Source of the DNA: Aquabacterium fontiphilum
GTDB taxonomy: Bacteria; Pseudomonadota; Gammaproteobacteria; Burkholderiales; Burkholderiaceae_C
NCBI RefSeq assembly: GCF_009909205.1
Contig: NZ_JAAAPN010000001.1
Span: 310,001-374,000, forward strand
Reading direction: 5' to 3'
DNA length: 64,000 nucleotides
Part shown: positions 40,832 to 49,975 of the stretch, piece by piece
How positions within the stretch are numbered: position 1 is the stretch's first letter
Layout of the letters: every line of letters starts with the position of its first letter
Translations under genes and position numbers: made by a program
The notes under the pieces: model-generated
Told to the model about the DNA's origin: nothing
The model's input: only the letters and a program-made list of their open reading frames with translations
Database searches by the model: none

Positions 40832-43800
40832 ATGCATGCGGCGTCGTTGAACCATGTGTATCGTCTGGTGTGGTCGGAGCGTCTGATGGGATGGGTGCCC
40901 GTGCCTGAGCGCGCTTCTGCGCGTGGCAAGGCCGGTCGCGGGGGCGCACGCGCGCGGGCAGCGGCGGTTGCCCTCGGGGTGCTGGGGCTGCTGGCGAGCG
41001 TTGAGGCAGGGGCAAACGGCTTGCCATCTGGCGGGCAGATCGTGCAGGGCTCGGGCAGCATCGGTGTGGTGGGCAACACCATGACGGTCACGCAAGACAC
41101 CGCCAGGATGGTGGCCAACTGGCAGGGCTTCAACATCGGCGCTGGCCAGACAGTGCGCTTTGTTCAGCCCTCTGCCAGTGCGGTGGCGCTCAACCGCGTC
41201 CTGGGCGGCGACGTGTCGGTGATCCAGGGCGCCTTGCGGGCCAACGGCCAGGTGTTCCTCCTCAACCCCAACGGCGTGCTGTTCAGCCCGACCGCGCAGG
41301 TCGACACCGCCGGGCTGCTGGCGTCGACACTGGCCATGTCCGATACAGACTTCATGGCGGCGCGCCATCGCCTGCAGGGCGACAGCACGGCGGCCGTGGT
41401 CAACGAAGGCCAGATCCAGGTGCGCCAGCAAGGCGGCCTTGCATTGGTGGCCGCGACCGTGCGCAACGTGGGCACGCTGCAGGCTGACGGCGGCTTTGTC
41501 GGGCTGGCTTCGGGGCAGGACGTGACCGTCGATTTCGGTGGCGCGGTCAAGCTGCAGGTGCACCAGGGTGCCATTGACTCATTGATCGAGAACGGGGGCG
41601 CTGTGCGCGCCGATGGTGGCCGCATCTTCTTCACCGCCAAAGCGGCAGATGAACTCAGTCGCTCGGTCATCAACCAGACCGGGGTGGTGCGCGCCCGCAC
41701 GCTCGCCTCCGGCGCGCAGGGCGAGATCCTGTTGATCGGCGACATGGTTCATGGCGAGCTGAACGCTGGCGGTACGCTGGACGCGAGTGCGCCCGTCGGG
41801 GGCGCTGGCGGGTTCATCGAAACCTCTGCTGCCCACGTCACGACGCTCGACGGCCTGACGGTGACCGCGCAGGCTGCTTCCGGCATGGGTGGCAAGTGGC
41901 TGATCGATCCGTTCGATTACGTGATCAACGCCACGGCGGCGGCCAACATCGTGGCGGCGCTGAACACGGGCACCAGCGTCACGGTGACCACCCAGACGAG
42001 CCAGGCGGCCTATGGCGGTGGCGCGTCGGGATCGGGGGACATCACGGTGGCCAGCGCCATCAACAAGACCGCTGGCGGCAACGCCACGCTTGAGCTGCTG
42101 GCCGACCGCAACATCATCGTCAACAGCGCCATCAGCTCCACATCGGGCACCCTTGGCATCACCCTGAGCGCAGCCAACAACACGGCGAGCAACCTTGGTG
42201 GCGTGGCGGTCAATGCCAACCTGACCTCCAACGGCGGGCGGATTCTGATCGGTGGCGCCGGCGGTAACCAGACGACGGCGCAAAGCTATGGCATTGGCTA
42301 CGCGCTCAACAGCTCCAGCACCTCGGCTGCCGTTCAGATCGGCACCAACGTGGCCATACGCTCGGGCGGTGCGCACATCACGATCAACGGGCGCTCCGGG
42401 GCGACCGGTAGCGGCACCTACAGCGGCACGCGCGGCGGCATTTACGTGCTGTCCGGTGCCACGGTGGACACCGGCGGCGGCAACCTCTACATGAGCGGGC
42501 ACAGCACCGCGCATGACAAGGTTTTCGGCTTCGGGCTCGAGGCCAACTCGGGCACCACCACGACGTTCCGCACGGCGTCTTCGGGCGGCGGCATCGTCGT
42601 GGATGCCCGCAACAGCCAGGATCCGCTGGGCTCGCTGGGCCTCACAAACAACGGCAGTCAGGCCCGCATCCAGTTCTGGGCCCCCAGTGTGGCGCACTTC
42701 CTGTTCCGTCTGAATGGGTCGAACCAGGCTGCGGTGTTCACGCGCAACCCGCCATGCAATGCCAACTACCCCAACTGCGGCACGATGGTGATTCCGGGTG
42801 GCAATCAGAGCTACACCTCGGCCGGGTACAACGCAGTCAACATGGCCATGAAGCCGCTGTACATCTTCACCGGCAGTGGCAGCCGCGTGTATGACGGTAC
42901 GACGGCGGCCACAGGCTTGACTTACACCCATCTGGGCGGGCCGACCGGCTTCGCGGTCAACGACCTGGGCACCCTGACGTTTGCAACGCCGACCAAGCAC
43001 GTGGGAAGCTACACCGCGCTGACACCCGGCGCGGGCAACCTGGGTACGTACACCAGCGGCGGAACGGACTACGCAGTGGCGTACTTCAACGAAGGCGTCT
43101 ACTCGATCACGCCGCGGACCATCAGCGCCTTCACGGCCAGCAACAAGGTGTATGACGGTACGACGGCTGCCAACATCACCAGCACGGACATCGTCTCGGG
43201 CGATGCCGTGACCGTGAATGCGACCGGCGGGTTTGCCAGCGCGGGCGTGGGCAACGGCATCAGCGTGAATGTCTCCGCGGTGGCACTGTCCGGCGCGGAT
43301 GCGGGCAACTACACGGTTGCAGCAAGCGGCGCGATCTCGGCGACCGCCAACATCACGCCTGCCCCGTTGACCGTCAGGGCCCTCAGCCTGACCAAGACGT
43401 ACGACGGCCTGGTGTTCAGCGGCGGAAACGGCGTGGAGTACATCGGCTTCGTGAACGGGGAGGATGACGCGGTCCTGACGGGCACATTGAATTACGGCGG
43501 CACCAGTCAGGGCGCGGTGAATGCTGGCTCTTACACCATCACGGCAGGTGGCCTGAGTGCGGCCAACTACGCGCTCACGTTCGCCGACGGCACGCTGAAG
43601 ATCCAGCCGGCCATGCTCAGTGTGATCGCGGGCGAACTCGTTGGCACGGTCAGCAAAGTCTACGACGGTACCAATGTGGCCACGTTGCTGCCCTCGCATT
43701 ACCGCCTGACTGGCTGGGTCGGCGAGGATGGCGCGACTGTGACCAAAACGGTCGGGAGCTACGATAACGCGCATGCCGGTAGCAGCAAGACCGTGACGGT

Positions 43801-45496
43801 CAGCCTCAGCGAGAGCGATTTCACTGCTTTGGGCGCCACCATCCTGGCCAACTACGAGTTGCCCACGACCGTCAGCGGCAACGTTGGCGTGATCACGCCG
43901 GCCACGCTGACGCTCACGGCTGCGGCAACACACAAGACCTACGACGGCACCGACACCGCCTTTGGCAGCATCGGCATCGTGGGCCTGCAGGGCAGCGACA
44001 CCGTGAGTGACGTGGTTCAGCGCTTTGCCGACGGTCAGGCAGGCAGTGGCAAGACGGTGAGCATCTCCGGCTACACGGTGAACGACGGCAACAGCGGTGG
44101 CAACTACACCGTCCAGCTCGTTGGCAACGCGGGAGGCCACATCGGGCGCGCCGCCGCCACGGTCAGCGCAGCCGGGCGCAGCGTGACCTACAACGGCGCG
44201 ACACAAAGCCTGCTGACGCCCACGCTCAGCGGCTTCCTGTCGGGTGACGACATCGTCGTCAGCGGCCTGGCTACGGGACGCAATGCGGGCAGCTACACAT
44301 CTGTGTTGAGCGTGACCGGCAGCGCCGCTGAGAACTACGACGTGACCTTCACCAACGCGGTGCTGCAGATTCTTCCGGCCACCTTGACGCTGACGGCCAG
44401 CGCAGCGTCCAAGACCTACAACGGCTCCGATGCAGCCAGCGGATCCATCGGCATCGTGGGCCTGCAGGGCAGCGACACCGTGAGTGACGTGGTTCAGCGC
44501 TTTGCCGACGGTCAGGCAGGCAGTGGCAAGATGGTGAGCATCTCCGGCTACACAGTGAACGACGGCAACAACGGTGGCAACTACACCGTCCAGCTCGTTG
44601 GCAACACGGGAGGCCACATCGGGCGTGCCGCCGCCACGGTCAGCGCAGCCGGGCGTAGCGTGACCTATAACGGCGCGACACAAAGCCTGCTGACGCCCAC
44701 GCTCAGCGGCTTCCTGTCGGGTGACGACATCGTCGTCAGCGGCCTGGCTACGGGACGCAATGCGGGCAGCTACACGTCGGCATTCAGCGTCGGAGGGGCC
44801 TCAGCGGTCAACTACGACGTGACCTTCACCAACGCGGTGCTGCAGATCTTGCCGGCGACCTTGACGCTGGCGGTGGCGCCGGTCTCGCGTCCGGCTGGCA
44901 CTGCCAATCCCCCGTTTCAGGCCACGGTGAGCGGATTCGTCGGTGATGACACGCTGGCTTCCGCGACCACGGGGAGCCTGCGGTTTACCACGACCGCCGG
45001 CGCAGCCTCGCAGCCCGGCAGCTACGGTGTCGTTGTGGACGGGCTGACCGCCCTGTACGGCAACTATGTCATGGCGCAAGCGGCCGGCAATGCGGAGGCC
45101 TTGACCGTGAGTGCCGCGCTGCCGACGGCCGAGCGCTTCATGCCGAGGGCAGCTGCCGTTCCCAATTTCCCGGACAACGCGGTGCCTGCGCTGGGCGCTG
45201 GCGGACAGGTCGGAAATGGCGGCAACCTCAACTACGTCAGCGTGAGTTCCATTGGTGCTGCCATGCCGGTTCTGGGCAACACGGCCGATACGGCCGGCCC
45301 TGGCGTCGGCAGTGGCAACGCTGTGGTACCAGTGGCAAGCTCGTCGTCGGGCGGCGCACCTGCGCGCGCGTCGGGCGAAGAGCGCGGCGTGGCCCGCGCC
45401 GCACGTCCTGGTGTGGCGGGTACGCGTGTGCCGAGCGCCAACGGACCGCTGGACATCTTTGTGGTCGACGGTGGCATCAACGCAGACATGCGCTGA
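40832..45496 (+). CDS. Two-partner secretion exoprotein (TpsA), filamentous haemagglutinin-like adhesin with MBG/YDG repeats
   Basis: A 1554-residue secreted protein. It begins with an extended signal peptide region (MHAASLNHVYRLVWSERLMG, then a basic and hydrophobic stretch). The TPS/haemagglutination activity domain follows, with NWQGFNIGAGQTVRFVQPS, VLGGDVSVIQGALRANGQVF and NPNG at residues 145-148. A beta-helical region leads to a C-terminal series of MBG/YDG-type repeats, marked by KVYDGTTAAN, KTYDGLVF, KVYDGTNVA, KTYDGTD and KTYNGSD. Two of these form a 159-residue tandem duplication. The tail is short and charged, without a VENN motif or toxin domain, so an adhesin role is favoured over contact-dependent inhibition. 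An AGGAG site precedes the 40832 ATG. The transporter gene follows after 43 bases. Confidence 0.9.
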   Translation: MHAASLNHVYRLVWSERLMGWVPVPERASARGKAGRGGARARAAAVALGVLGLLASVEAGANGLPSGGQIVQGSGSIGVVGNTMTVTQDTARMVANWQGFNIGAGQTVRFVQPSASAVALNRVLGGDVSVIQGALRANGQVFLLNPNGVLFSPTAQVDTAGLLASTLAMSDTDFMAARHRLQGDSTAAVVNEGQIQVRQQGGLALVAATVRNVGTLQADGGFVGLASGQDVTVDFGGAVKLQVHQGAIDSLIENGGAVRADGGRIFFTAKAADELSRSVINQTGVVRARTLASGAQGEILLIGDMVHGELNAGGTLDASAPVGGAGGFIETSAAHVTTLDGLTVTAQAASGMGGKWLIDPFDYVINATAAANIVAALNTGTSVTVTTQTSQAAYGGGASGSGDITVASAINKTAGGNATLELLADRNIIVNSAISSTSGTLGITLSAANNTASNLGGVAVNANLTSNGGRILIGGAGGNQTTAQSYGIGYALNSSSTSAAVQIGTNVAIRSGGAHITINGRSGATGSGTYSGTRGGIYVLSGATVDTGGGNLYMSGHSTAHDKVFGFGLEANSGTTTTFRTASSGGGIVVDARNSQDPLGSLGLTNNGSQARIQFWAPSVAHFLFRLNGSNQAAVFTRNPPCNANYPNCGTMVIPGGNQSYTSAGYNAVNMAMKPLYIFTGSGSRVYDGTTAATGLTYTHLGGPTGFAVNDLGTLTFATPTKHVGSYTALTPGAGNLGTYTSGGTDYAVAYFNEGVYSITPRTISAFTASNKVYDGTTAANITSTDIVSGDAVTVNATGGFASAGVGNGISVNVSAVALSGADAGNYTVAASGAISATANITPAPLTVRALSLTKTYDGLVFSGGNGVEYIGFVNGEDDAVLTGTLNYGGTSQGAVNAGSYTITAGGLSAANYALTFADGTLKIQPAMLSVIAGELVGTVSKVYDGTNVATLLPSHYRLTGWVGEDGATVTKTVGSYDNAHAGSSKTVTVSLSESDFTALGATILANYELPTTVSGNVGVITPATLTLTAAATHKTYDGTDTAFGSIGIVGLQGSDTVSDVVQRFADGQAGSGKTVSISGYTVNDGNSGGNYTVQLVGNAGGHIGRAAATVSAAGRSVTYNGATQSLLTPTLSGFLSGDDIVVSGLATGRNAGSYTSVLSVTGSAAENYDVTFTNAVLQILPATLTLTASAASKTYNGSDAASGSIGIVGLQGSDTVSDVVQRFADGQAGSGKMVSISGYTVNDGNNGGNYTVQLVGNTGGHIGRAAATVSAAGRSVTYNGATQSLLTPTLSGFLSGDDIVVSGLATGRNAGSYTSAFSVGGASAVNYDVTFTNAVLQILPATLTLAVAPVSRPAGTANPPFQATVSGFVGDDTLASATTGSLRFTTTAGAASQPGSYGVVVDGLTALYGNYVMAQAAGNAEALTVSAALPTAERFMPRAAAVPNFPDNAVPALGAGGQVGNGGNLNYVSVSSIGAAMPVLGNTADTAGPGVGSGNAVVPVASSSSGGAPARASGEERGVARAARPGVAGTRVPSANGPLDIFVVDGGINADMR
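43901..44854 (+). repeat. Two tandem 477-bp repeats inside the adhesin gene
   Basis: Copy 1 is 43901-44377 and copy 2 is 44378-44854, each encoding 159 residues starting ATLTLTA. From about 43972 to 44300 the two copies differ at only about seven of some 320 positions, and half of the differences are silent. The edges are more diverged. This looks like a recent in-frame duplication or gene conversion between MBG-type modules. Recombination would add or remove whole modules without shifting the frame. Confidence 0.92.
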
Positions 45497-45539
45497 TGCG
45501 CATCACGCCCCCCTTCAGACAAACTAGGCAGGAACACAC

Positions 45540-47198
45540 GTGAAATCCTCTTCCATTCGGCGCGGTGTCGCGCAAGTTGGTGTGTTGGCAGGGCTGGCTT
45601 CGGCGCTCGGCGTGGCCTCTGCAGCGGAGCTGCAAGGCCCGACCGCACCCCAACCACAGCGCTCTGATCCAGCGGCTCTTCCGAAACCGGCCGAACGGCC
45701 GACGTTGCCATCGGCCGAGCAGGACGGCCCTCGCGTGAGAGTCACACACCTGTCGCTGGAGGGATGCCAGGCCATCGCTTGCGATGCGGTGCTGGCGGCG
45801 GTGTCGCCGTTGCCATCGGAGCCCCTGGGCATGGCCGGCATCGAGTCGCTGGCCCAGCGCGTCGCCGAGGTGTACCGGCGCGCAGGCTACCCGTTCGTTC
45901 AGGTGGTGGCGCCGCCCCAGACCGTCGAGGGTGGACGCTTGCGGCTTCGCATCATCGAAGGCGTGCTGGGGCGCGCCGCTGTGCAGGGGCCAGACCCGCT
46001 GGTGCCGCAGGCCCAGGCGTTTCTCGACAGCGGCATGCCCGTCGGACAGATCATCCGCGAGCGCGAGCTGGAGCGCACCATGCTGCTGATGGACGATCAG
46101 CCTGGGTTTCGTGTGCGCCCGACCATCCGTCCCGGTGCGCGTGCCGGTGAAGGCGACCTGGATGTCGAGGTGACGCGGCAGAACCGGGTCTCGGGCGAGA
46201 TCGGGCTGGACAACATCGGTAGCCGCAGCACGGGTCGGCATCGGCTGCGGGCCGCGGTGTCCGCCAACAGCCCATTTCGTTTTGGCGACCGACTCGCGCT
46301 CAACGTGATGACGACCGACGAGCAACTGTGGCTCGGCTCGCTCGATTACGACACGCCGCTGGGCGCCACCGGCTGGCGCGGGCTGGCGGGTGTGGCCCGC
46401 ACCAGTTACCAGCTCGGTGGGGCCTTTGCGGTGCTGGGTGCCAAGGGCTATGCGGACACGGTCACGCTCAAGGGCAGTTACGCCGTGCTGCGCTCGCAGC
46501 GCAGCAACGTTCAGACCTCGCTGGCCTGGGTACACAAGCGGTTGGAAGACCGCTACGAGCGCATCGGTTTCGAGCGCAACAAGACCAGCGACCAGCTGCA
46601 GCTGTCGGCCCAGTTCGATCACCGCGACAACTGGCTGGGTGGTGGCGTCAGCTACGGACAGATCAGCCTGACCGGCGGGCACCTGAAGCTTGACGATGAC
46701 GCCAGAATGGTCGATGCGGCGACGGCCCGCACCGACGGAGGCTTCACCAAGGCCAATCTGGACATCGCCCGCATCCAGCGGGTGATCGGGCCGGTGTCGG
46801 CCTACCTGCGGGTATCGGCGCAGTGGGCGTCGGCCAACCTTGATTCGTCCGAGAAGTACGGGATTGGTGGCTTCTTGGGCGTGCGAGCCTACCCGATGGG
46901 GGAAGGCACTGGCGACCGCGGCTGGTTGTCGCAGGCCGAGTTGCGTTGGAGCCTGGGGCAGGCCACGGCCTTTGCCTTCGCCGATGCCGGTCGGATGCGG
47001 ATCAATGCCGACCCTTGGGCGGGCTCGGGCGCGACCCACCGAGGGCTGGCCGGTGCTGGTCTGGGCGTGCGCTGGGGGGCGGAGGGCTGGAACGTCGAGA
47101 GCACACTGGCCAGCCGCGTGCGCGGCGGCAAGCCGCAGGCCGAGTCGGTGGATGAGCCGGTGCGCTGGTTCGTGACCGTCAGCCGTCGCTTCGAGTGA
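45540..47198 (+). CDS. Two-partner secretion outer-membrane transporter (TpsB, FhaC/ShlB family)
   Basis: A 552-residue outer-membrane protein that exports the adjacent adhesin. A signal peptide (residues 1-29, ending ASA) and a Pro-rich linker precede POTRA 1 (about 65-141: RVTHLSLEGCQAIACDAVL and QRVAEVYRRAGYPFVQVVAP). POTRA 2 covers about 145-215. A 16-strand barrel with the plug loop motif VRAYP (about residue 445, the L6 VRGY equivalent) follows, and the C-terminal residue pair Phe-Glu follows VTVSRR. It begins with GTG at 45540, seven bases after AGGA. It is the last gene of the adhesin operon and converges with xthA across 28 bases. Confidence 0.93.
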   Translation: MKSSSIRRGVAQVGVLAGLASALGVASAAELQGPTAPQPQRSDPAALPKPAERPTLPSAEQDGPRVRVTHLSLEGCQAIACDAVLAAVSPLPSEPLGMAGIESLAQRVAEVYRRAGYPFVQVVAPPQTVEGGRLRLRIIEGVLGRAAVQGPDPLVPQAQAFLDSGMPVGQIIRERELERTMLLMDDQPGFRVRPTIRPGARAGEGDLDVEVTRQNRVSGEIGLDNIGSRSTGRHRLRAAVSANSPFRFGDRLALNVMTTDEQLWLGSLDYDTPLGATGWRGLAGVARTSYQLGGAFAVLGAKGYADTVTLKGSYAVLRSQRSNVQTSLAWVHKRLEDRYERIGFERNKTSDQLQLSAQFDHRDNWLGGGVSYGQISLTGGHLKLDDDARMVDAATARTDGGFTKANLDIARIQRVIGPVSAYLRVSAQWASANLDSSEKYGIGGFLGVRAYPMGEGTGDRGWLSQAELRWSLGQATAFAFADAGRMRINADPWAGSGATHRGLAGAGLGVRWGAEGWNVESTLASRVRGGKPQAESVDEPVRWFVTVSRRFE

Positions 47199-47226
47199 GC
47201 GCGACGGCCCGCGGGTGAGACCGCGT

Positions 47227-48039
47227 TCAGATCGCGAAGTCGTAATCCACTGTCAGTGGCGCATGGTCGCTGAACCAGGTGTCCTTGTAGATGCTGGCGG
47301 CGCGGGCGGTCGCGGCGAGCGCCGGCGTGGCCAGGTGGTAGTCGATGCGCCAGCCCACGTTCTTGGCACGCGCCTGGCCCCGGTTGCTCCACCATGTGTA
47401 GCAGGCGTCGGTGGTGTCGGGGTGCAGCGTGCGGTAGACGTCGACCAGGCCTGCGCCGCCGGCCGGGTCAAGCAGCGAGGTCATCCACGCGCGTTCCTCC
47501 GGCAGAAAACCGGAGTTCTTCAGGTTGCCCTTCCAGTTCTTCAGATCGGCTTCCTTGTGGGCGATGTTGACGTCGCCCACCAGGATGAACTCGCGCTCGG
47601 CACGCAGCCGCGCGAGATGTGGCGCGATCATGTCCAGAAAACGGTACTTGGCCGCCTGGCGTTCATCGCCGCTGGAGCCGCTCGGGAAGTAGCAGCTGAT
47701 CAGCGAGAGCTTGCGCCCGGGCTTGTCGAAGCGCAGCTCGACCCAGCGGCCCTCGGCGTCGAACTGCGTGGTCACGTCGTGCGTGCCCAGGCCGATCAGC
47801 ACATCTGATGGCTCATGGCGCGTGTAGATGCCCACGCCCGAGTAGCCTTTCTTCTCGGCATGGTGAAAATGGCCCTGCATGCCCGCAATCGTGCGGAGTG
47901 CCGGCGGCATGTCGTCGGCGTGAACCTTGAGTTCCTGCACGCCCATACAATCGGCCGACAGGGTTTCGGCCCACGGCACGAGGCCCTTGTTGGCAGCTGA
48001 ACGGATGCCATTGACGTTGAGCGACACCAGACGAAACAC
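47227..48039 (-). CDS. xthA: Exodeoxyribonuclease III
   Basis: A 270-residue member of the ExoIII/APE1 family acting at abasic sites and 3' blocked ends. Motifs are [13 protein letters not shown], the metal Glu in [27 protein letters not shown], the catalytic Asn in [23 protein letters not shown] and [12 protein letters not shown]. The length is typical of the Burkholderiales form. Its start codon is only 15 bases from the pyrE start on the other strand, so the promoter of each must lie within or next to the coding region of its neighbour. Confidence 0.95.
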   Translation of the reverse strand: MFRLVSLNVNGIRSAANKGLVPWAETLSADCMGVQELKVHADDMPPALRTIAGMQGHFHHAEKKGYSGVGIYTRHEPSDVLIGLGTHDVTTQFDAEGRWVELRFDKPGRKLSLISCYFPSGSSGDERQAAKYRFLDMIAPHLARLRAEREFILVGDVNIAHKEADLKNWKGNLKNSGFLPEERAWMTSLLDPAGGAGLVDVYRTLHPDTTDACYTWWSNRGQARAKNVGWRIDYHLATPALAATARAASIYKDTWFSDHAPLTVDYDFAI

Positions 48040-48054
48040 GAGACACCATCCATC

Positions 48055-48732
48055 ATGAGCAACACCCCCTCCAACGACACGCTGGCCCAGGATTTCGTGG
48101 CCTTTGCGGTGCAGTCCAAGGTGCTGCGGTTCGGGGAATTCAAGACCAAGGCAGGACGGTTGTCACCGTACTTCTTCAATGCCGGCTTGTTCGATGACGG
48201 CGCCAAGCTCGGCCGTCTGGCTGAATTCTATGCACGCCGGCTGATCGATTCGGGCGTGCAGTTCGACATGCTGTTCGGCCCGGCCTATAAGGGCATCACG
48301 CTGGCGGCGGCCGTGGCCATCGAGCTGGCTCGTCTGGGGCACAACAAGCCCTTCGCCTACAACCGCAAGGAAGCCAAGGACCACGGCGAAGGTGGCACGC
48401 TGGTGGGTGCTCCCGTGCAGGGGCGGGTGCTCATCATTGACGACGTGATTTCGGCGGGCACCTCGGTACGCGAGTCGCTGGCGCTGATTGCCCAGGCCGG
48501 CGCCACCCCGGCCGGCGTGGCCATCGCGCTGGATCGTCAGGAAAAAGCCACGGCCAACGGTCAGGACAGCCCCCTGAGTGCGGTGCAGCAGGTGGAACAG
48601 CAGCACGGTTTGCCCGTGATTTCGGTCGCCACCCTGTCGGATTTGTTGCACTATTTGTCTGTTCAGTCCGATCCGGAACTGTCTGCGTTTTTGCAGCCCG
48701 TGTCGGCCTATCGGACGCGCTACGGCGTCTGA
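48055..48732 (+). CDS. pyrE: Orotate phosphoribosyltransferase
   Basis: A 225-residue enzyme making OMP from orotate and PRPP in pyrimidine synthesis. It has [21 protein letters not shown] at the orotate site, [34 protein letters not shown] (the flexible catalytic loop) and the PRPP motif [17 protein letters not shown]. The length is normal. The Shine-Dalgarno sequence is weak. A hairpin (48739-48757) follows the stop codon. Confidence 0.97.
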   Translation: MSNTPSNDTLAQDFVAFAVQSKVLRFGEFKTKAGRLSPYFFNAGLFDDGAKLGRLAEFYARRLIDSGVQFDMLFGPAYKGITLAAAVAIELARLGHNKPFAYNRKEAKDHGEGGTLVGAPVQGRVLIIDDVISAGTSVRESLALIAQAGATPAGVAIALDRQEKATANGQDSPLSAVQQVEQQHGLPVISVATLSDLLHYLSVQSDPELSAFLQPVSAYRTRYGV

Positions 48733-48738
48733 AAAGGG

Positions 48739-48757
48739 GGGTGGCATCGGGCCACCC
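48739..48757 (+). terminator. Hairpin downstream of pyrE
   Basis: GGGTGGC (48739-48745) pairs with GCCACCC (48751-48757) around five bases, starting six bases after the pyrE stop codon. There is no T-run after it, so it may be a weak terminator or only stabilise the mRNA end. Confidence 0.4.
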
Positions 48758-48786
48758 GAGGTAGTCACCAGCAGGAGATCCGTGGC

Positions 48787-49491
48787 ATGAAGCGTGGCGC
48801 AAGCCGCTGGGCAGCAAAGCAACGGCAGGCCGCCGCAGGCGCGCTGGCCGGCTCACTGGCGGCCGCGCTGTGTGCCGTGGTGAGCATGCCCGCGATGGCC
48901 GCGCAGCCCACGGGCATCTATTCCTGCGTGGACGCGCAGGGCCGGCGCCACACCTCTGACCGCCCGATTCCCGAATGCCTCGACCGCGAACAGCGCGTGC
49001 TCAACCGCGATGGCTCGCAGCGGCAGGTCGTGCCCCCACGCATGACGCCCGAGCAGCGTGCAGCCTACGAGGAGCAACGGCGGCAGCAGGCGCTGGCGGA
49101 AGCCGCGCGCAAGGATGCCATTCGCCGCGACCGCAACCTGATTCACCGTTATCCGGATGAGGCTACGCATACCCGTGCGCGCGCCAATGCGCTGGAAGAT
49201 GCGCAAAAGCTGATTGCTGCAGCTGAGCGCCAGCTGGCCGATCTGGCCAAGGAGCGTCGTGGGCTGGATGCAGAAACCGAGTTTTACAAGGGCCGCAATC
49301 TGCCGCCGCGCCTGCGCGCCCAGATCGATGCCAACGATGCGCAGCAGCAGGCCCAGCGCGATGTGGTTCAGGCCCAGCGCAACGAGGTGGCTCGCATCAA
49401 TGGCCTGTACGACGCCGAGCTGGCGCGACTGAAACGGCTGTGGGCTGGCGCCGCCCCCGGCAGCCTCGACAGCGAACCGGCTGACCGTTGA
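48787..49491 (+). CDS. DUF4124 domain protein, exported, with a long coiled coil
   Basis: A 234-residue envelope protein. A basic N-terminus and hydrophobic stretch (residues about 14-38, ending AMAA) form a signal peptide. The DUF4124 domain follows at once: GIYSCVDAQGRRHTSDRPIPECLDREQRVLNRDGS. The rest (about 85-215) is a charged helical region, very rich in Ala, Arg, Gln and Glu, probably a coiled coil. The family is common in betaproteobacteria and its function is unknown; periplasmic location is inferred. The ATG at 48787 is preceded by AGGAGATCC. Confidence 0.88.
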   Translation: MKRGASRWAAKQRQAAAGALAGSLAAALCAVVSMPAMAAQPTGIYSCVDAQGRRHTSDRPIPECLDREQRVLNRDGSQRQVVPPRMTPEQRAAYEEQRRQQALAEAARKDAIRRDRNLIHRYPDEATHTRARANALEDAQKLIAAAERQLADLAKERRGLDAETEFYKGRNLPPRLRAQIDANDAQQQAQRDVVQAQRNEVARINGLYDAELARLKRLWAGAAPGSLDSEPADR

Positions 49492-49513
49492 CTGCCAGCC
49501 GCGCCGTGCGGGC

Positions 49514-49975
49514 TCAGAGCAGCCCGCTGGCCCGGAGGGTGTACAGCAAGGTGGCCACGGCCACGGCCAGCACCGACCACCATGTCCACTGACGCGGCGA
49601 GGGCGCGTGCTCGGCAGGGTGGGGGCTTGTCACCTGCGCCAGGCGCTGCAGCGCACGCTCGCGGTGCAGCATGAACACGGGCAGGGCCACGCTGAAGGCC
49701 ACCAGCAGCGAGCCCAGAAAGTACCAGGGCAGACCGCGCATGCGCAGGCGTCTGGCTTCGCCGATCATCCACGGCCAGACCACCAGGAACACGAAAAACA
49801 CATCCATCGTGATGAAGCGGCTGGCCGGATTGGCCAGCGTGTCCTGCCAGAACTGGACGTTGCCCTGCAACAGCCCCAGTGCGGCGTAGGAAGGCAGCTG
49901 CGAGGCGGTGCCGGCCAGGGCGGCCAGTGCGATGAGCGCATAGGCCGCGCAGCGGGCCCGGGTGGTGTCCATCAT
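49514..49975 (-). CDS. DUF2834-like small membrane protein
   Basis: A 153-residue protein with four hydrophobic helices. FITMDVFFVFLVVWPWMIGEARRLRMRGLPWYFLGSLLVAFSVALPVFMLHRER resembles the DUF2834 family in its helix-2 to helix-3 region. Function is unknown. Its ATG overlaps the stop of the AraC gene (ATGA, 49972-49975), so translation is coupled to that regulator. It may be part of the same response as the DUF2306 protein. Confidence 0.65.
   Translation of the reverse strand: MMDTTRARCAAYALIALAALAGTASQLPSYAALGLLQGNVQFWQDTLANPASRFITMDVFFVFLVVWPWMIGEARRLRMRGLPWYFLGSLLVAFSVALPVFMLHRERALQRLAQVTSPHPAEHAPSPRQWTWWSVLAVAVATLLYTLRASGLL

Noticed and set aside
41579-44683. A second long open frame (about 1030 codons) on the minus strand across the adhesin gene
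   Set aside because: It mirrors the adhesin repeats, including their 477-bp period, and has no motif of its own. A lack of stop codons in the repeats explains it.
40832-45496. Adhesin as a contact-dependent inhibition (CdiA) toxin
   Set aside because: There is no VENN-like motif, no variable C-terminal toxin and no immunity gene. The gene order adhesin-transporter with a short charged tail fits an ordinary two-partner exoprotein.
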